NCBI RefSeq assembly: GCF_014641855.1
Contig: NZ_BMII01000038.1
Location: 1 to 42,187 of the forward strand
DNA: 42,187 nucleotides
Origin: Shewanella inventionis
Lineage (GTDB): Bacteria; Pseudomonadota; Gammaproteobacteria; Enterobacterales; Shewanellaceae
Direction of reading: 5' to 3'
Positions 33,300 to 42,065 of this stretch are shown here, in pieces. Position 1 is the first letter of the stretch; every line of letters begins with the position of its first letter. The position numbers and the translations under genes are program-made. The notes beneath the pieces were generated by a model that was not told where the DNA came from, did not search any database, and saw only the letters and a list, made by a program, of their open reading frames with translations.

Positions 33300-35459
33300 T
33301 TAGGCATCGGCTTTAAGCACCAATACCTGCCCAGGTAAACGTTGACGTAACCACAAATAGTGCAAAATGCCCAAGCCAAGTAGGCTAAATCCAATCAATA
33401 ACCATAAGCGGCTTGAGGTGGCTGTTTGTGGTAAAACGTGTGCCTGATTACCTACCTGCAAGCCGTGAGGTAAATGCGATTGCACATTGGCATCAATGGT
33501 TTTATCACTCATTGGGTTTACGGGCGTCACATCGACCGCCACTAAACTGGTTTGGCTGGTAACCAGGTGATACTGCATGCCTAAGGCTTCAACCTGCTTA
33601 TTGACTCTTGGACCACTGGCGGCATTTTTATATAACTCAAGTGCAGTAATTTGCGCATTCGCCCACAACAAATCAATGCCTCTAGCGGGTTGGTTATCGG
33701 TAAAATCAAGTTGTTGCTGCCAGTATTGGCCATTAATATTGCCGGACACTATGATAGGTTGTAACAACTGGCTTGGAGATTTAATACTGACCCACAATGG
33801 CTCGTTTTGATATAAATCGCTAATGGTTGATGGCCAGTAATCAGGCACACTGCCATCAAGATAATACAAGCCAATATTGGTCAGTACCGGTTGTTCTATT
33901 TTAGTCAGCAGTTGCTCAACCTTATCTTTTACCTCAGATTGTTTGCCAATGTAGGTAAAAGTGCCACGGCCCATAGTGGCTGCACGGCGCATAAAGTCTG
34001 AATTGGGCGCCGAACCAATGCCCACAGTAAATAAACGGCTATCACCGAGTTGATCGCTAATTAACTGATACAATTGTTGCTCATTGCCTACCGCGCCATC
34101 GGTCATAAAAATCACCTGGCGTAACATAGATTCACCACGCACATTAACCGCATCAGGTTGAAGCGTATCAACCAATGCAGCGGTAATCGCTGGCGCCATT
34201 TCAGTGCCGCCATTAGCCTCAAGTGAAGCAATAAAACGGTTCGCTACGCCCAGATTACGGCTAGTGGCAGTTAATGGCACGGGCGATAACATGCTTATTT
34301 GTTGGTTAAATTCAATAATATTAAAGGTGTCGATATCACGCAGCCCAGCAATGGCAAATTGTAATGCCTGCTTGGCTTGCACAATCGATTGGCCCGACAT
34401 AGAGCCTGAGGTATCAATCACTAAAATCAATTCACGGCCAATTAAATGCTGCTCGCTCACTTCAACACTGGGCGGCATTAACATCACCAATGAATACACA
34501 CTGTGATCAATCGTAGGCGAACTTATATTGTCAGTTGAATTATCCGCAGCGCGATGGGTTTTACCGGTTTGATAAAAAGTCGCCGCTTGCGGCAATGCGC
34601 CTACATCTGCCTGCCATTGCAATACAAAGTCGCGGTCTGCAATTTGTTTACCGTTAAAGCTTACTGTGTAGCGCTGGCCGTTCACACTTTGTTTAATGGG
34701 GTGGTATAAACTGTCAAGTGAATTGAGGGCAAAGCCCGCATCAATATTGACGTGCATGCTGACATTAATCCCCTGAGCACTGCTGATTTCACTCAGTTGA
34801 TTGGGAGTAATCGTTGGGTCGATATACGCTATCGTTAACGCCTGTTTATCTTTGTCGCTGCTTTGATCTGGGTGATAACGCGGCGTAATGGCCATGGGAA
34901 AGCGCAGACTAAACAGACCATCTTTAAACCCAACCGTTTGTTGGTAACTTAACTCCACCACGAGCTGATCATGTGGCCCTAAGTTGGCTACTTCTGAGGT
35001 AAAAATATTGCGACGTTGTTGCTGCAATAAACTCGCCTGTTTACCTTGTTTTTTCGCTGTTTCAAATGTCTGCAGCGCTTGTTTTTTAGGCTGAATTTGC
35101 CCCGCAATAATCTTGTCACCTATACGCAGCTGCATACTATCTACTGCGGCATTTTCAGGTAACGGAAAAACATAACGGCCATTAAGCCACTGGTCTGAAT
35201 CATTAATAAATATCTGCTTAACCGTGACACGATTAAGTAAGCCAGACACGTCCATACTCACCTGGGTATCCATAGCCAAAGCTTGTATCACTTGATCTTG
35301 AGCAAAATACACCAATGTACCTTGAGTAATGTCATCGCCTGTCATAGCTGATGGTGACGCTTGTGCAGTAGCAGTGAATATCACTAACAACACTGTGATA
35401 AACCACTTTCGATAACTCAACAGTTCAGCTAAACCCGACACGTATAAAATAATCCACAT
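33300..35459 (-). CDS. Sortase target protein with VIT and vWA domains
   Basis: A 719-residue secreted protein. N-terminal signal segment (hydrophobic core about 18-33, cut after TAQA), VIT domain (about 40-170, with YVFPLPENAAVDSM and ETAKKQGKQASLLQQ), and vWA domain (about 343-520) with an intact MIDAS metal site: Asp349-Thr-Ser351-Gly-Ser353, Thr419 and Asp454. The C-terminus is a sorting signal: LPQTA (676-680), a membrane helix (about 685-702) and a tail with basic residues. VIT/vWA proteins resemble inter-alpha-trypsin-inhibitor heavy chains and often bind partners through a metal. GGGGG precedes the ATG at 35459. It lies between pdsO and the sortase gene. Confidence 0.93.
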   Translation of the reverse strand: MWIILYVSGLAELLSYRKWFITVLLVIFTATAQASPSAMTGDDITQGTLVYFAQDQVIQALAMDTQVSMDVSGLLNRVTVKQIFINDSDQWLNGRYVFPLPENAAVDSMQLRIGDKIIAGQIQPKKQALQTFETAKKQGKQASLLQQQRRNIFTSEVANLGPHDQLVVELSYQQTVGFKDGLFSLRFPMAITPRYHPDQSSDKDKQALTIAYIDPTITPNQLSEISSAQGINVSMHVNIDAGFALNSLDSLYHPIKQSVNGQRYTVSFNGKQIADRDFVLQWQADVGALPQAATFYQTGKTHRAADNSTDNISSPTIDHSVYSLVMLMPPSVEVSEQHLIGRELILVIDTSGSMSGQSIVQAKQALQFAIAGLRDIDTFNIIEFNQQISMLSPVPLTATSRNLGVANRFIASLEANGGTEMAPAITAALVDTLQPDAVNVRGESMLRQVIFMTDGAVGNEQQLYQLISDQLGDSRLFTVGIGSAPNSDFMRRAATMGRGTFTYIGKQSEVKDKVEQLLTKIEQPVLTNIGLYYLDGSVPDYWPSTISDLYQNEPLWVSIKSPSQLLQPIIVSGNINGQYWQQQLDFTDNQPARGIDLLWANAQITALELYKNAASGPRVNKQVEALGMQYHLVTSQTSLVAVDVTPVNPMSDKTIDANVQSHLPHGLQVGNQAHVLPQTATSSRLWLLIGFSLLGLGILHYLWLRQRLPGQVLVLKADA

Positions 35460-35472
35460 AGCAACCCCCTGT

Positions 35473-35509
35473 CTTGTTACGCCAATACACTGGGGCTTGG
35501 CGTAACAAG
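35473..35509 (-). promoter_or_regulatory. Perfect 13-bp intercistronic hairpin before the target gene
   Basis: CTTGTTACGCCAA (35473-35485) and TTGGCGTAACAAG (35497-35509) pair without mismatch around an 11-nt loop. It lies between the pdsO stop codon and the start of the target gene. No T-run follows, so it should not terminate transcription. Its 3' edge is near the GGGGG ribosome binding site, suggesting RNA processing or translational control. Confidence 0.65.
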
Positions 35510-35542
35510 GAAACCATTAATAATAAAATGAATACCAATCGA

Positions 35543-36304
35543 TTAGTTTGCTGCCAGTTGCGCCGCTGGGGACATTAACGTCAGGGTGACTCGACGGTCG
35601 AAAAAGTCATTCTCAATGTTTTGCTCTGTGTGTAATGGTGAGGTCGCACCATAAGCTCTACCTTGAAGGCGTTGGCGGTCAATCCCCTGTAAAACTAAGT
35701 ACTGAATAACTTCGGCCAATCGCTGCTCAGATAACGCCTGGTTATATTGGTCATCACCACGGCGGTCAGCATAGCCCGTTAAATCAATGGTTAATTCTGG
35801 CGATAAGGTCATCATGTACGCCACATTGTCTAACTGCTGCTTAAATAAAGGCTCTATTTGGCTTGAGCCTGTTTTAAATTGCACGTTCATGCCAATGGTG
35901 AGTTCGTTGAGGGTTCGTTGCTGGTTTGCGTTAAGCTCCGCGAGGTTAGTTTGTAATTCATAATACTTCTCAGATACTTGCACCAACTCTTGTTGTTGCA
36001 GATCCATCGCTATAAGTTGCTGTTGTTGCGCTACCAATGTGTGTTTTTGTTTCACAAGCTGCTGATTTTTATCGGCAATTTCAGCTTCATCGCCCACGGT
36101 TTTACCAATAATGGTACCAGTGAACGCCCCAATGATTGCGCCAACAGGGCCAGCAATAACGGCACCAAGTAATATTCCAGAGCTTAAACCCACTAATTCT
36201 TCTGTGTGTTCTCGCGCCTTTTGAGGCTCTGCCACAACAGCCCACGAGGTGTGTGAAAATAAAATAGCGCTAATAACAGTGGCGGCAATAAGTTGCTTTT
36301 TCAT
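35543..36304 (-). CDS. pdsO: Sortase-associated OmpA-like protein PdsO
   Basis: A 253-residue envelope protein: signal peptide (1-22, TSWA), a glycine-zipper hydrophobic segment (about 40-72: GILLGAVIAGPVGAIIGAFTGTIIG split by short turns), a Gln-rich coiled coil (about 78-135) and an OmpA-type C-terminal peptidoglycan-binding domain (about 140-250) with the hallmark TGYADRRGDDQYNQALSEQRL. It matches PdsO, the OmpA-family component of the proteobacterial dedicated sortase system. It could hold the complex at peptidoglycan and supply an anchor near the sortase (inference). AAAAGGGA lies six bases before the ATG. It is first gene of the minus-strand operon with target and sortase, and divergent from pdsR. 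Confidence 0.93.
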   Translation of the reverse strand: MKKQLIAATVISAILFSHTSWAVVAEPQKAREHTEELVGLSSGILLGAVIAGPVGAIIGAFTGTIIGKTVGDEAEIADKNQQLVKQKHTLVAQQQQLIAMDLQQQELVQVSEKYYELQTNLAELNANQQRTLNELTIGMNVQFKTGSSQIEPLFKQQLDNVAYMMTLSPELTIDLTGYADRRGDDQYNQALSEQRLAEVIQYLVLQGIDRQRLQGRAYGATSPLHTEQNIENDFFDRRVTLTLMSPAAQLAAN

Positions 36305-36389
36305 AATGAGTCCCTTTTCGCAATGATGTGTAAAATGAAAGTCATTGAGTTAACGTGCAACCTCATAACTTTATGCCGCTATTAAACAA

Positions 36390-36499
36390 AATATAAATGG
36401 CTTTATTGGGGAGCAAAAATGGCAATGTGACGATCAAATGTGGCAACAAAATGGCAATTGAGTTTCATGGCTTTTTTGGACGATAAAATCCTGTATAGT
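36390..36499. promoter_or_regulatory. Divergent pdsO/pdsR promoter with three ATGGCAA boxes
   Basis: Three related boxes lie in one direction: AAAATGGCAAT at 36416-36426, AAATGTGGCAA at 36436-36446 and AAAATGGCAAT at 36448-36458. A TATAGT at 36494-36499 fits a pdsR -10 box with a weak -35, and a minus-strand TATATT (36390-36395) fits a pdsO -10 box. The two perfect boxes are 32 bp apart, about three turns. Direct 11-12-bp repeats just upstream of a poor -35 are the usual binding layout of OmpR/PhoB-class regulators. Confidence 0.5.
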
Positions 36500-36541
36500 C
36501 AGCAATGTATCTATTTATGTCTTACTAAATGAAGTCACGCC

Positions 36542-37231
36542 ATGAAACGAATTGCCATAGTTGAAGACGAAGCGGCTATCCGCGAAAACTACAAAGATGT
36601 GCTGCAACAACAAGGTTACAGTGTACAAGCCTATGCTAATCGCCCCACTGCAATGTTGGCGTTTAATGCGCGCCTGCCCGATTTAGCCATTATTGATATT
36701 GGCCTTGAGCATGAAATTGATGGTGGGTTTACCTTGTGCCAGGCTCTGCGTGCCATGTCGAGCAGTTTGCCAATAATCTTTTTAACCGCTCGTGACAGTG
36801 ATTTTGACACAGTGTGTGGCTTGCGTTTAGGCGCCGATGATTATTTAACCAAAGATGTGAGTTTTCCGCATTTACTTGCCCGGATTGCCGCATTGTTTCG
36901 CCGCTCAGAGCTAATTGGCTCAAGCCCCATTGAAGATAACCTACTCGAGCGCGGCCATTTAACCATCGATGGCAACCGTATACAGGTGTATTGGAAAACC
37001 CAGCCTATTGAACTCACCGTCACCGAGTTTTGGATGGTCCACGCCATGGCCAAACACCCAGGGCATGTGCGCAGCCGTCAAGATTTAATGCAAGAGGCTA
37101 AAATCTACGTCGACGACAGTACCATTACTTCCCACGTAAAACGCATTCGTAAAAAGTTTATTGCTATCGATAACGAATTTGATTGCATCGACACTGTGTA
37201 CGGTATGGGCTATCGCTGGGACAATATATAA
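36542..37231 (+). CDS. pdsR: Dedicated sortase system response regulator PdsR
   Basis: A 229-residue OmpR/PhoB-class regulator. The receiver domain (1-118) has the acidic pocket Glu8-Asp9, phospho-acceptor Asp52, Thr82 and Lys104. The winged-helix DNA-binding domain is at about 130-227 (QPIELTVTEFWMVHAMAKHPGHVRSRQ; ITSHVKRIRKKF; VYGMGYRW). It matches PdsR. It starts the plus-strand unit, 3 bp from pdsS, and shares its promoter region with pdsO, so it probably controls the divergent pdsO-target-sortase operon and itself. The unusual IDIGLEHEIDGGF stretch after Asp52 has two extra acidic residues compared with common OmpR members. Confidence 0.95.
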   Translation: MKRIAIVEDEAAIRENYKDVLQQQGYSVQAYANRPTAMLAFNARLPDLAIIDIGLEHEIDGGFTLCQALRAMSSSLPIIFLTARDSDFDTVCGLRLGADDYLTKDVSFPHLLARIAALFRRSELIGSSPIEDNLLERGHLTIDGNRIQVYWKTQPIELTVTEFWMVHAMAKHPGHVRSRQDLMQEAKIYVDDSTITSHVKRIRKKFIAIDNEFDCIDTVYGMGYRWDNI

Positions 37232-37234
37232 TTT

Positions 37235-39406
37235 ATGTATCTACCGCTAGGGCTTCGCGCCAAAGTCGTTATCTTGTCACTCTTTTTACTCTGCCTGCCC
37301 TGGCTTGGGTATGAATACGTCTGGGAGATGGAAAAATACCTGCGTCACGGTCAAGAAAAAACCCTAGAAGGCACCACACAAGCACTTGCAACCGCGCTGC
37401 ACGAACGGCCAAAACTGTTTGATAATCAGGCCAGCTTTTTAAATCAGGTTGAAAAAGGTCGCGACTTATACGCCTACCCCATAGCTGGCCCAATTCAGTT
37501 AGACGGTAAGTTAGCAGACTGGGATTTATACCAACACCGCGCATTAAATTATGCAGATGGCCACCTTATTTATAACCACAATGAGTCAGAACCCACCAAC
37601 ATCAGTTTTACTCACATGGTGGGAAAATACGGCGGCTATTTGTATGGCTATTTTCAAGTAAACGATCCACACGTGGTCTTTCGGAGCCGTAAAAGTCTGC
37701 GCGTCGACAGAAACGATCATTTAGTGATGGCCACCCAGTCGCCAGATGGTCAATTTAGACGCTACATTATTGCCAATACCAAAAGCGGTTGGTTAAGTGC
37801 ATTTGAATTGCCTGCCGATCCCACGCAATCAACCCCAGTAGAGCCAGAATCGCGCATTCAGGGGCAATGGCTGCAAACAGAGCAAGGCTATAATATTGAA
37901 TTTAGGTTGCCGCTGACCATGGTAGGCAGCAAGCTCGGTTTTGCTATTCATAACATCAATGATGTCAATAACCGCCAACTGGTTAACGTGATAGGCACTT
38001 CTGCAACTGACTCTGTCGCCAGTTTAGGCACGGTATTAGTGCCCTCGCCTGAAATCGAAAGCATTATCAAAGGCATGAGCCACAACAGCTCACGTATTTG
38101 GGTGGTCGATAATCACGGTCGTGTATTAGCAAAATCGGGCGATATTCGCACCTCATCTAACACCTGGGCAGATGATTTAGACGTGAACCAGCCCAATACC
38201 TTTTGGCAAGGCGTGAAGCAAAACTACATATTGCCCTTGTACTACAAAATACTCACCCGGCCACCGCAAGATTTTATCGATTCACTGCAAGACTCAACCG
38301 AGCTGACCGGTAGCCACATTGAAAAAGCCTTAGAAGGTAAACAAGGCTCAACATGGCGCTTAACCCCAGACAACAAAGCGGTAGTTTTAGCCGCAGCCAG
38401 CCCCATTTGGATTGACGATAAAGTGATGGGGGTAGTGATTGCCGAAGAAACCACTCATGGCATTCGCAGTTTACGAAACCGCGCGCTTGAAAAACTCTTC
38501 AACGTAATTTTAACCATTATGAGTATGGGCACACTGGCGCTGTTTATCTTTGCCTCGAGCATCTCGAGCCGTATACGCAGTTTACGCGATCAGGCAGAGC
38601 TAGCCATCGACAGCCAGGGCCGTGTGCGCCAGCAAATTGTGGCCTCTAAAAACCGCGATGAAATTGGCGACTTATCACGAAGTTTTTCAAGTATTGTCAG
38701 TCGCTTAGGTCAATATACCCATTACCTTGAAAACATGTCGTCGCGCTTGTCGCACGAGTTACGTACCCCTGTCGCAGTGGTGCGTAGTTCGCTTGAACAT
38801 TTAGGTTTACAACAACTTGACGAACCATCACAAAAATACGTGAATCGCGCCCAGGAAGGGGTGAATCGCCTCCACTTAATCTTAAACAATTTAAGCGAGG
38901 CAACACGATTAGAAGCCAGTTTAACCCAGGCAGAAAGCTGCCGTTTCTCGCTTAAAAAAGTGATTAGCGGCTGCATGCAAGGTTATCAAATTACCTTCCC
39001 CGAACAGGCTTTTAACGTGCATATAGAAGACAAAGCCATGCAATGCCAGGGCGTACCGGAATACATAGCACAGTTAATGGATAAACTGATCAACAACGCC
39101 ATTGAGTTTAGTGAAAAAGACACCGCTGTTACCGTCAGCCTGACGCAGTTTAACAAACAAGCAATACTTAAAGTCAGCAATATTGGGCCCTTATTGCCTA
39201 AAGACATGGACAGCCACATTTTTGAATCTATGGTGTCTATTCGCCCACAAGGGGTTAATGGAAAACCCCATTTAGGCCTGGGGTTATATATTGCTCGCTT
39301 AGTCACAGACTTTCACCACGGCAGCATAAAAGCCAGTAACATCACCGAAAACAACATGAGCGGCGTTGAAATCTGCTTGAGCTTACCGTTAAGTGATGAA
39401 AAATAG
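37235..39406 (+). CDS. pdsS: Dedicated sortase system histidine kinase PdsS
   Basis: A 723-residue membrane kinase: helix 1 (about 8-28), a long periplasmic part (29-420), helix 2 (about 421-443), HAMP (444-498), dimerisation/phosphorylation domain with SHELRTP (phospho-acceptor His507), and an ATP-binding domain with the N-box LINNAIEFS (618-626) and HLGLGLYIARL (679-689). The periplasmic part has DGKLADWD (90-97) followed by a beta-rich stretch to about 260, resembling the family-9 carbohydrate-binding/DOMON-like fold, and a second PAS-like segment (about 285-405). It pairs with PdsR. A glycan or cell-surface ligand is a reasonable guess, no more. Confidence 0.94.
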   Translation: MYLPLGLRAKVVILSLFLLCLPWLGYEYVWEMEKYLRHGQEKTLEGTTQALATALHERPKLFDNQASFLNQVEKGRDLYAYPIAGPIQLDGKLADWDLYQHRALNYADGHLIYNHNESEPTNISFTHMVGKYGGYLYGYFQVNDPHVVFRSRKSLRVDRNDHLVMATQSPDGQFRRYIIANTKSGWLSAFELPADPTQSTPVEPESRIQGQWLQTEQGYNIEFRLPLTMVGSKLGFAIHNINDVNNRQLVNVIGTSATDSVASLGTVLVPSPEIESIIKGMSHNSSRIWVVDNHGRVLAKSGDIRTSSNTWADDLDVNQPNTFWQGVKQNYILPLYYKILTRPPQDFIDSLQDSTELTGSHIEKALEGKQGSTWRLTPDNKAVVLAAASPIWIDDKVMGVVIAEETTHGIRSLRNRALEKLFNVILTIMSMGTLALFIFASSISSRIRSLRDQAELAIDSQGRVRQQIVASKNRDEIGDLSRSFSSIVSRLGQYTHYLENMSSRLSHELRTPVAVVRSSLEHLGLQQLDEPSQKYVNRAQEGVNRLHLILNNLSEATRLEASLTQAESCRFSLKKVISGCMQGYQITFPEQAFNVHIEDKAMQCQGVPEYIAQLMDKLINNAIEFSEKDTAVTVSLTQFNKQAILKVSNIGPLLPKDMDSHIFESMVSIRPQGVNGKPHLGLGLYIARLVTDFHHGSIKASNITENNMSGVEICLSLPLSDEK

Positions 39407-39559
39407 TCAAGCTTGTCAATTAGGCGCTTTTATTTAAACCACTTGGTGCTAGGATGGCACAACAACGAACATTACTGATCATTGCAGCGCATTTCGTCAT
39501 AGTGTTAGTAAGCGCTTATATTAATAGTATGAACACTGCCCCTAACTGGAAAAATCAAC

Positions 39560-40756
39560 ATGAGCAAAAACGACAAATTAGCCACTCAAATTGTCAGTGT
39601 CGGTCGCGAGAAAAAATTCACCAAAGGCATTATTAACCCACCCGTATTTAGAGCCTCAACCGTGGTGTTTGACACCATGGACGATATGCGTTTTGCCACT
39701 AAAAACAAAACCAATGGTGAGATGTTTTATGGCCGCCGTGGCACCCCAACTCACTTTTCATTTCAACAAGCCATTAGCGAATTAGAAGGTGGCGTGGGCA
39801 CCGCATTATACCCATCAGGAGCTGGCGCGATTAGCAGTGCATTATTATCGTTTTTAAAAAGTGGCGATCATTTGCTCATGGTCGACACGGCCTATGAACC
39901 CACGCGCGATCTATGCAATAAAATGCTTGCAGGATTTGGCATCGAAACCACCTACTACGACCCAATGATTGGCGAAGGCATTCGAGAACTGATTCGCCCC
40001 AATACCAAGGTGCTGTTTTTAGAATCCCCTGGGTCCATCACCATGGAAGTGCAAGATGTACCAACATTAAGCCGTATCGCACACGAACACGACATGATAG
40101 TTATGCTCGATAATACCTGGGCATCACCGATTAACTCGCGCCCATTTGATATGGGAGTCGATGTATCGATTCAGGCGGCCACCAAGTACATTGTCGGCCA
40201 TTCAGATGTGATGATGGGCACCGCAACCGCCAATGAAAAATGTTGGGAGCAACTGCGCGAAAACAGCTATTTAATGGGGCAAACCACCTCACCAGACGAT
40301 GTGTATTTAGCTGCCCGAGGTTTACGCACTTTAGGTGTGCGTATGGCGCAACATAATAAAAATGCCCTTAAAGTGGCAAACTGGTTAGCAAGCCGCCCAG
40401 AAGTCGACCATGTGCGCCATCCTGCGTTTGAAACCTGCCCAGGCCACGAGTTCTTTAAACGCGACTTTAGCAGTGGTAATGGCCTGTTTTCATTTGTATT
40501 AAAGCAAGGTGACTTAGCATCTGTTACTGCATTTGTTGAAAACATGGCACACTTTAGAATGGGTTTTTCATGGGGCGGCTTTGAAAGCTTGATCTTAGGC
40601 GTATTTGGTATTAATAATATCCGCACCGCCACCCAATGGGATAGCAGTAAACCACTGATTAGATTGCACATCGGCTTAGAAGATACCAATGACTTAATTG
40701 CCGATCTTGACGCGGCTTTTGAACGTTACAATGCTGTACTAACGAGTAAATATTAA
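39560..40756 (+). CDS. metC: Cystathionine beta-lyase
   Basis: A 398-residue PLP enzyme of the Cys/Met metabolism family. The cofactor lysine is Lys209 in SIQAATKYIVGHSDV, Asp184 in VMLDNTWASP binds the pyridine nitrogen, and Tyr57/Arg59 in FYGRRGTP come from the neighbouring subunit, as in E. coli MetC (395 aa). It splits cystathionine to homocysteine, pyruvate and ammonia in methionine synthesis. GGA lies nine bases upstream of the ATG. A frame that overlaps its start (39454-39636) is not supported. No MetJ-like box was recognised. The gene stands 153 bp behind pdsS without a clear terminator between. Confidence 0.93.
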   Translation: MSKNDKLATQIVSVGREKKFTKGIINPPVFRASTVVFDTMDDMRFATKNKTNGEMFYGRRGTPTHFSFQQAISELEGGVGTALYPSGAGAISSALLSFLKSGDHLLMVDTAYEPTRDLCNKMLAGFGIETTYYDPMIGEGIRELIRPNTKVLFLESPGSITMEVQDVPTLSRIAHEHDMIVMLDNTWASPINSRPFDMGVDVSIQAATKYIVGHSDVMMGTATANEKCWEQLRENSYLMGQTTSPDDVYLAARGLRTLGVRMAQHNKNALKVANWLASRPEVDHVRHPAFETCPGHEFFKRDFSSGNGLFSFVLKQGDLASVTAFVENMAHFRMGFSWGGFESLILGVFGINNIRTATQWDSSKPLIRLHIGLEDTNDLIADLDAAFERYNAVLTSKY

Positions 40757-40798
40757 GTTAACTAACAACCTACAAACAGGATTGTTTGCCAAAAGTCT

Positions 40799-40824
40799 GG
40801 TTCGTTTGTAATTACAAATGAACC
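40799..40824 (+). terminator. Weak hairpin after metC
   Basis: GGTTCGTTTGTAA and TTACAAATGAACC pair with one G-U and a tight AATT turn, 43 bp after the metC stop. The tail TTATAC is short on T, so this is a weak terminator candidate. Confidence 0.4.
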
Positions 40825-40863
40825 TTATACATATCCAATAAAAACACCAAACAAGGAAGTTCT

Positions 40864-41595
40864 ATGAAAATATTCATGGGGATGTTTCTAATTGCTTTTT
40901 CACTGTCCTGTTTAGCTAACTCGAGTTTACCTCCCAATCGACATGTCGCAGTTCAGGGTAAAGCTAAACTAACAGCAATACCAGATATTGCAACATTGAA
41001 ATTTGAAGTCAGAAATATCGATAAAAATGCATTAAATGCAAAACAAAAAGTCGACGAAATTGTCAACGGCCTGCTAAATGGCTTGCATAAATTTAGTATC
41101 AAAGAGCAAGCTGTTACGGCTTCAAACTTGTTGACGGAGCCTCATATTCGTTATGGCGATAATGATGAAGAAGTCATTGATGGCTTTGTCGCGACAAGAA
41201 CAATTAATCTAACCGTATCTGATTTAAATCTATTAAATGATGTCATTAATTTTGCATTGAGTGTTGGGATTAATGAAATAGAAGATATTCAAATGAGCTC
41301 TTCTCAAATAGAGCAATTAATGGAAAAAGCTAATCAACTAGCTGTTCAAAATGCAAAAGAAAAAGGTGCATCGTTAGCTAAAGCTTTTAGGGCCACGCTA
41401 GGTGACATTTATAGTATTAACTCTAATAATAACAGCGCTGGCTACAACTACGTTTCCCATTACGGTTTAGAGAGAATTACTGTTACAGGCTCAAGAGTTG
41501 ATCCAGATGACTTAACCCCAGGACGTTATTTACAAGCCAGTATGAGTGTGGCTGCCGATATAGACGTTGTGTTTGATTTGATAGTAGAAAAGTAA
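40864..41595 (+). CDS. SIMPL domain (DUF541) periplasmic protein
   Basis: A 243-residue secreted protein with a signal peptide (1-19, ending LSCLA) and the SIMPL/DUF541 domain: VAVQGKAKLTAIPDIATLKFEV near residue 30, a helix-rich middle with KVDEIVNGLL, and the ending ITVTGSRV ... MSVAADIDVVFDL. Related proteins (E. coli YggE, BP26) form ring-like oligomers in the periplasm and have been linked to oxidative stress; function here is unknown. AAGGA lies seven bases upstream of the ATG. It is followed by the small membrane protein with 44 bp between them, so they could be cotranscribed. Confidence 0.92.
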   Translation: MKIFMGMFLIAFSLSCLANSSLPPNRHVAVQGKAKLTAIPDIATLKFEVRNIDKNALNAKQKVDEIVNGLLNGLHKFSIKEQAVTASNLLTEPHIRYGDNDEEVIDGFVATRTINLTVSDLNLLNDVINFALSVGINEIEDIQMSSSQIEQLMEKANQLAVQNAKEKGASLAKAFRATLGDIYSINSNNNSAGYNYVSHYGLERITVTGSRVDPDDLTPGRYLQASMSVAADIDVVFDLIVEK

Positions 41596-41639
41596 TATTT
41601 AAAACAAACGCTTATATAATATAAATATTAAGGACACAA

Positions 41640-42065
41640 ATGAACTTTATCAGATTAATCATACTCAGCTTATGTATTGGGGTGACTTATTTTGCGTTAA
41701 GCATCGCAGCGATAGGACAGTCTGCTGCGGGTAATGTATTTTGGTGGTTTAACCTAAGTGGTTATCCTACCATCACCCATTTAGCTCAACACTTTGTCGG
41801 GATTGGTTTAGTGGCGTTTATTCCGGCATTTGTGATTAAAAGCTATGAGCCAGGCAAACAATGGTTAGCAATAACAGTGGTTGTTTTAGCAACCATGTTA
41901 TTACACGGTAATCTGCATTACATGCCGTGGGATCCGATGGGCATTGTCAGGTTTATTTTTAGCACTTTATTGTCGGGCGATATCGGCGCTACTGTGATGT
42001 TTTTCTATATCACCGTACTACCCGTATTGTGGTTATTGATATTAAAAAGAGCGTCACGCATTTAA
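41640..42065 (+). CDS. Hypothetical small membrane protein
   Basis: A 141-residue protein with about four membrane helices (roughly 4-26, 46-66, 74-91 and 112-136) and conserved-looking loops with FWWFNLSGYPTITHLAQHF and HGNLHYMPWDP. I do not recognise a family. AAGGA lies just upstream of the ATG. The stop codon TAA (42063-42065) lies within the first bases of the right-hand 85-bp repeat, so insertion of that element may have set the present C-terminus (RASRI) and removed a few original residues. No terminator is seen other than what the element may provide. Confidence 0.75.
   Translation: MNFIRLIILSLCIGVTYFALSIAAIGQSAAGNVFWWFNLSGYPTITHLAQHFVGIGLVAFIPAFVIKSYEPGKQWLAITVVVLATMLLHGNLHYMPWDPMGIVRFIFSTLLSGDIGATVMFFYITVLPVLWLLILKRASRI

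Noticed and set aside
39454..39636. A 60-codon frame with a hydrophobic start upstream of metC
   Set aside because: It overlaps the metC start by 77 bp in another frame, its second half is metC sequence in a shifted frame, and it lacks a convincing ribosome binding site.
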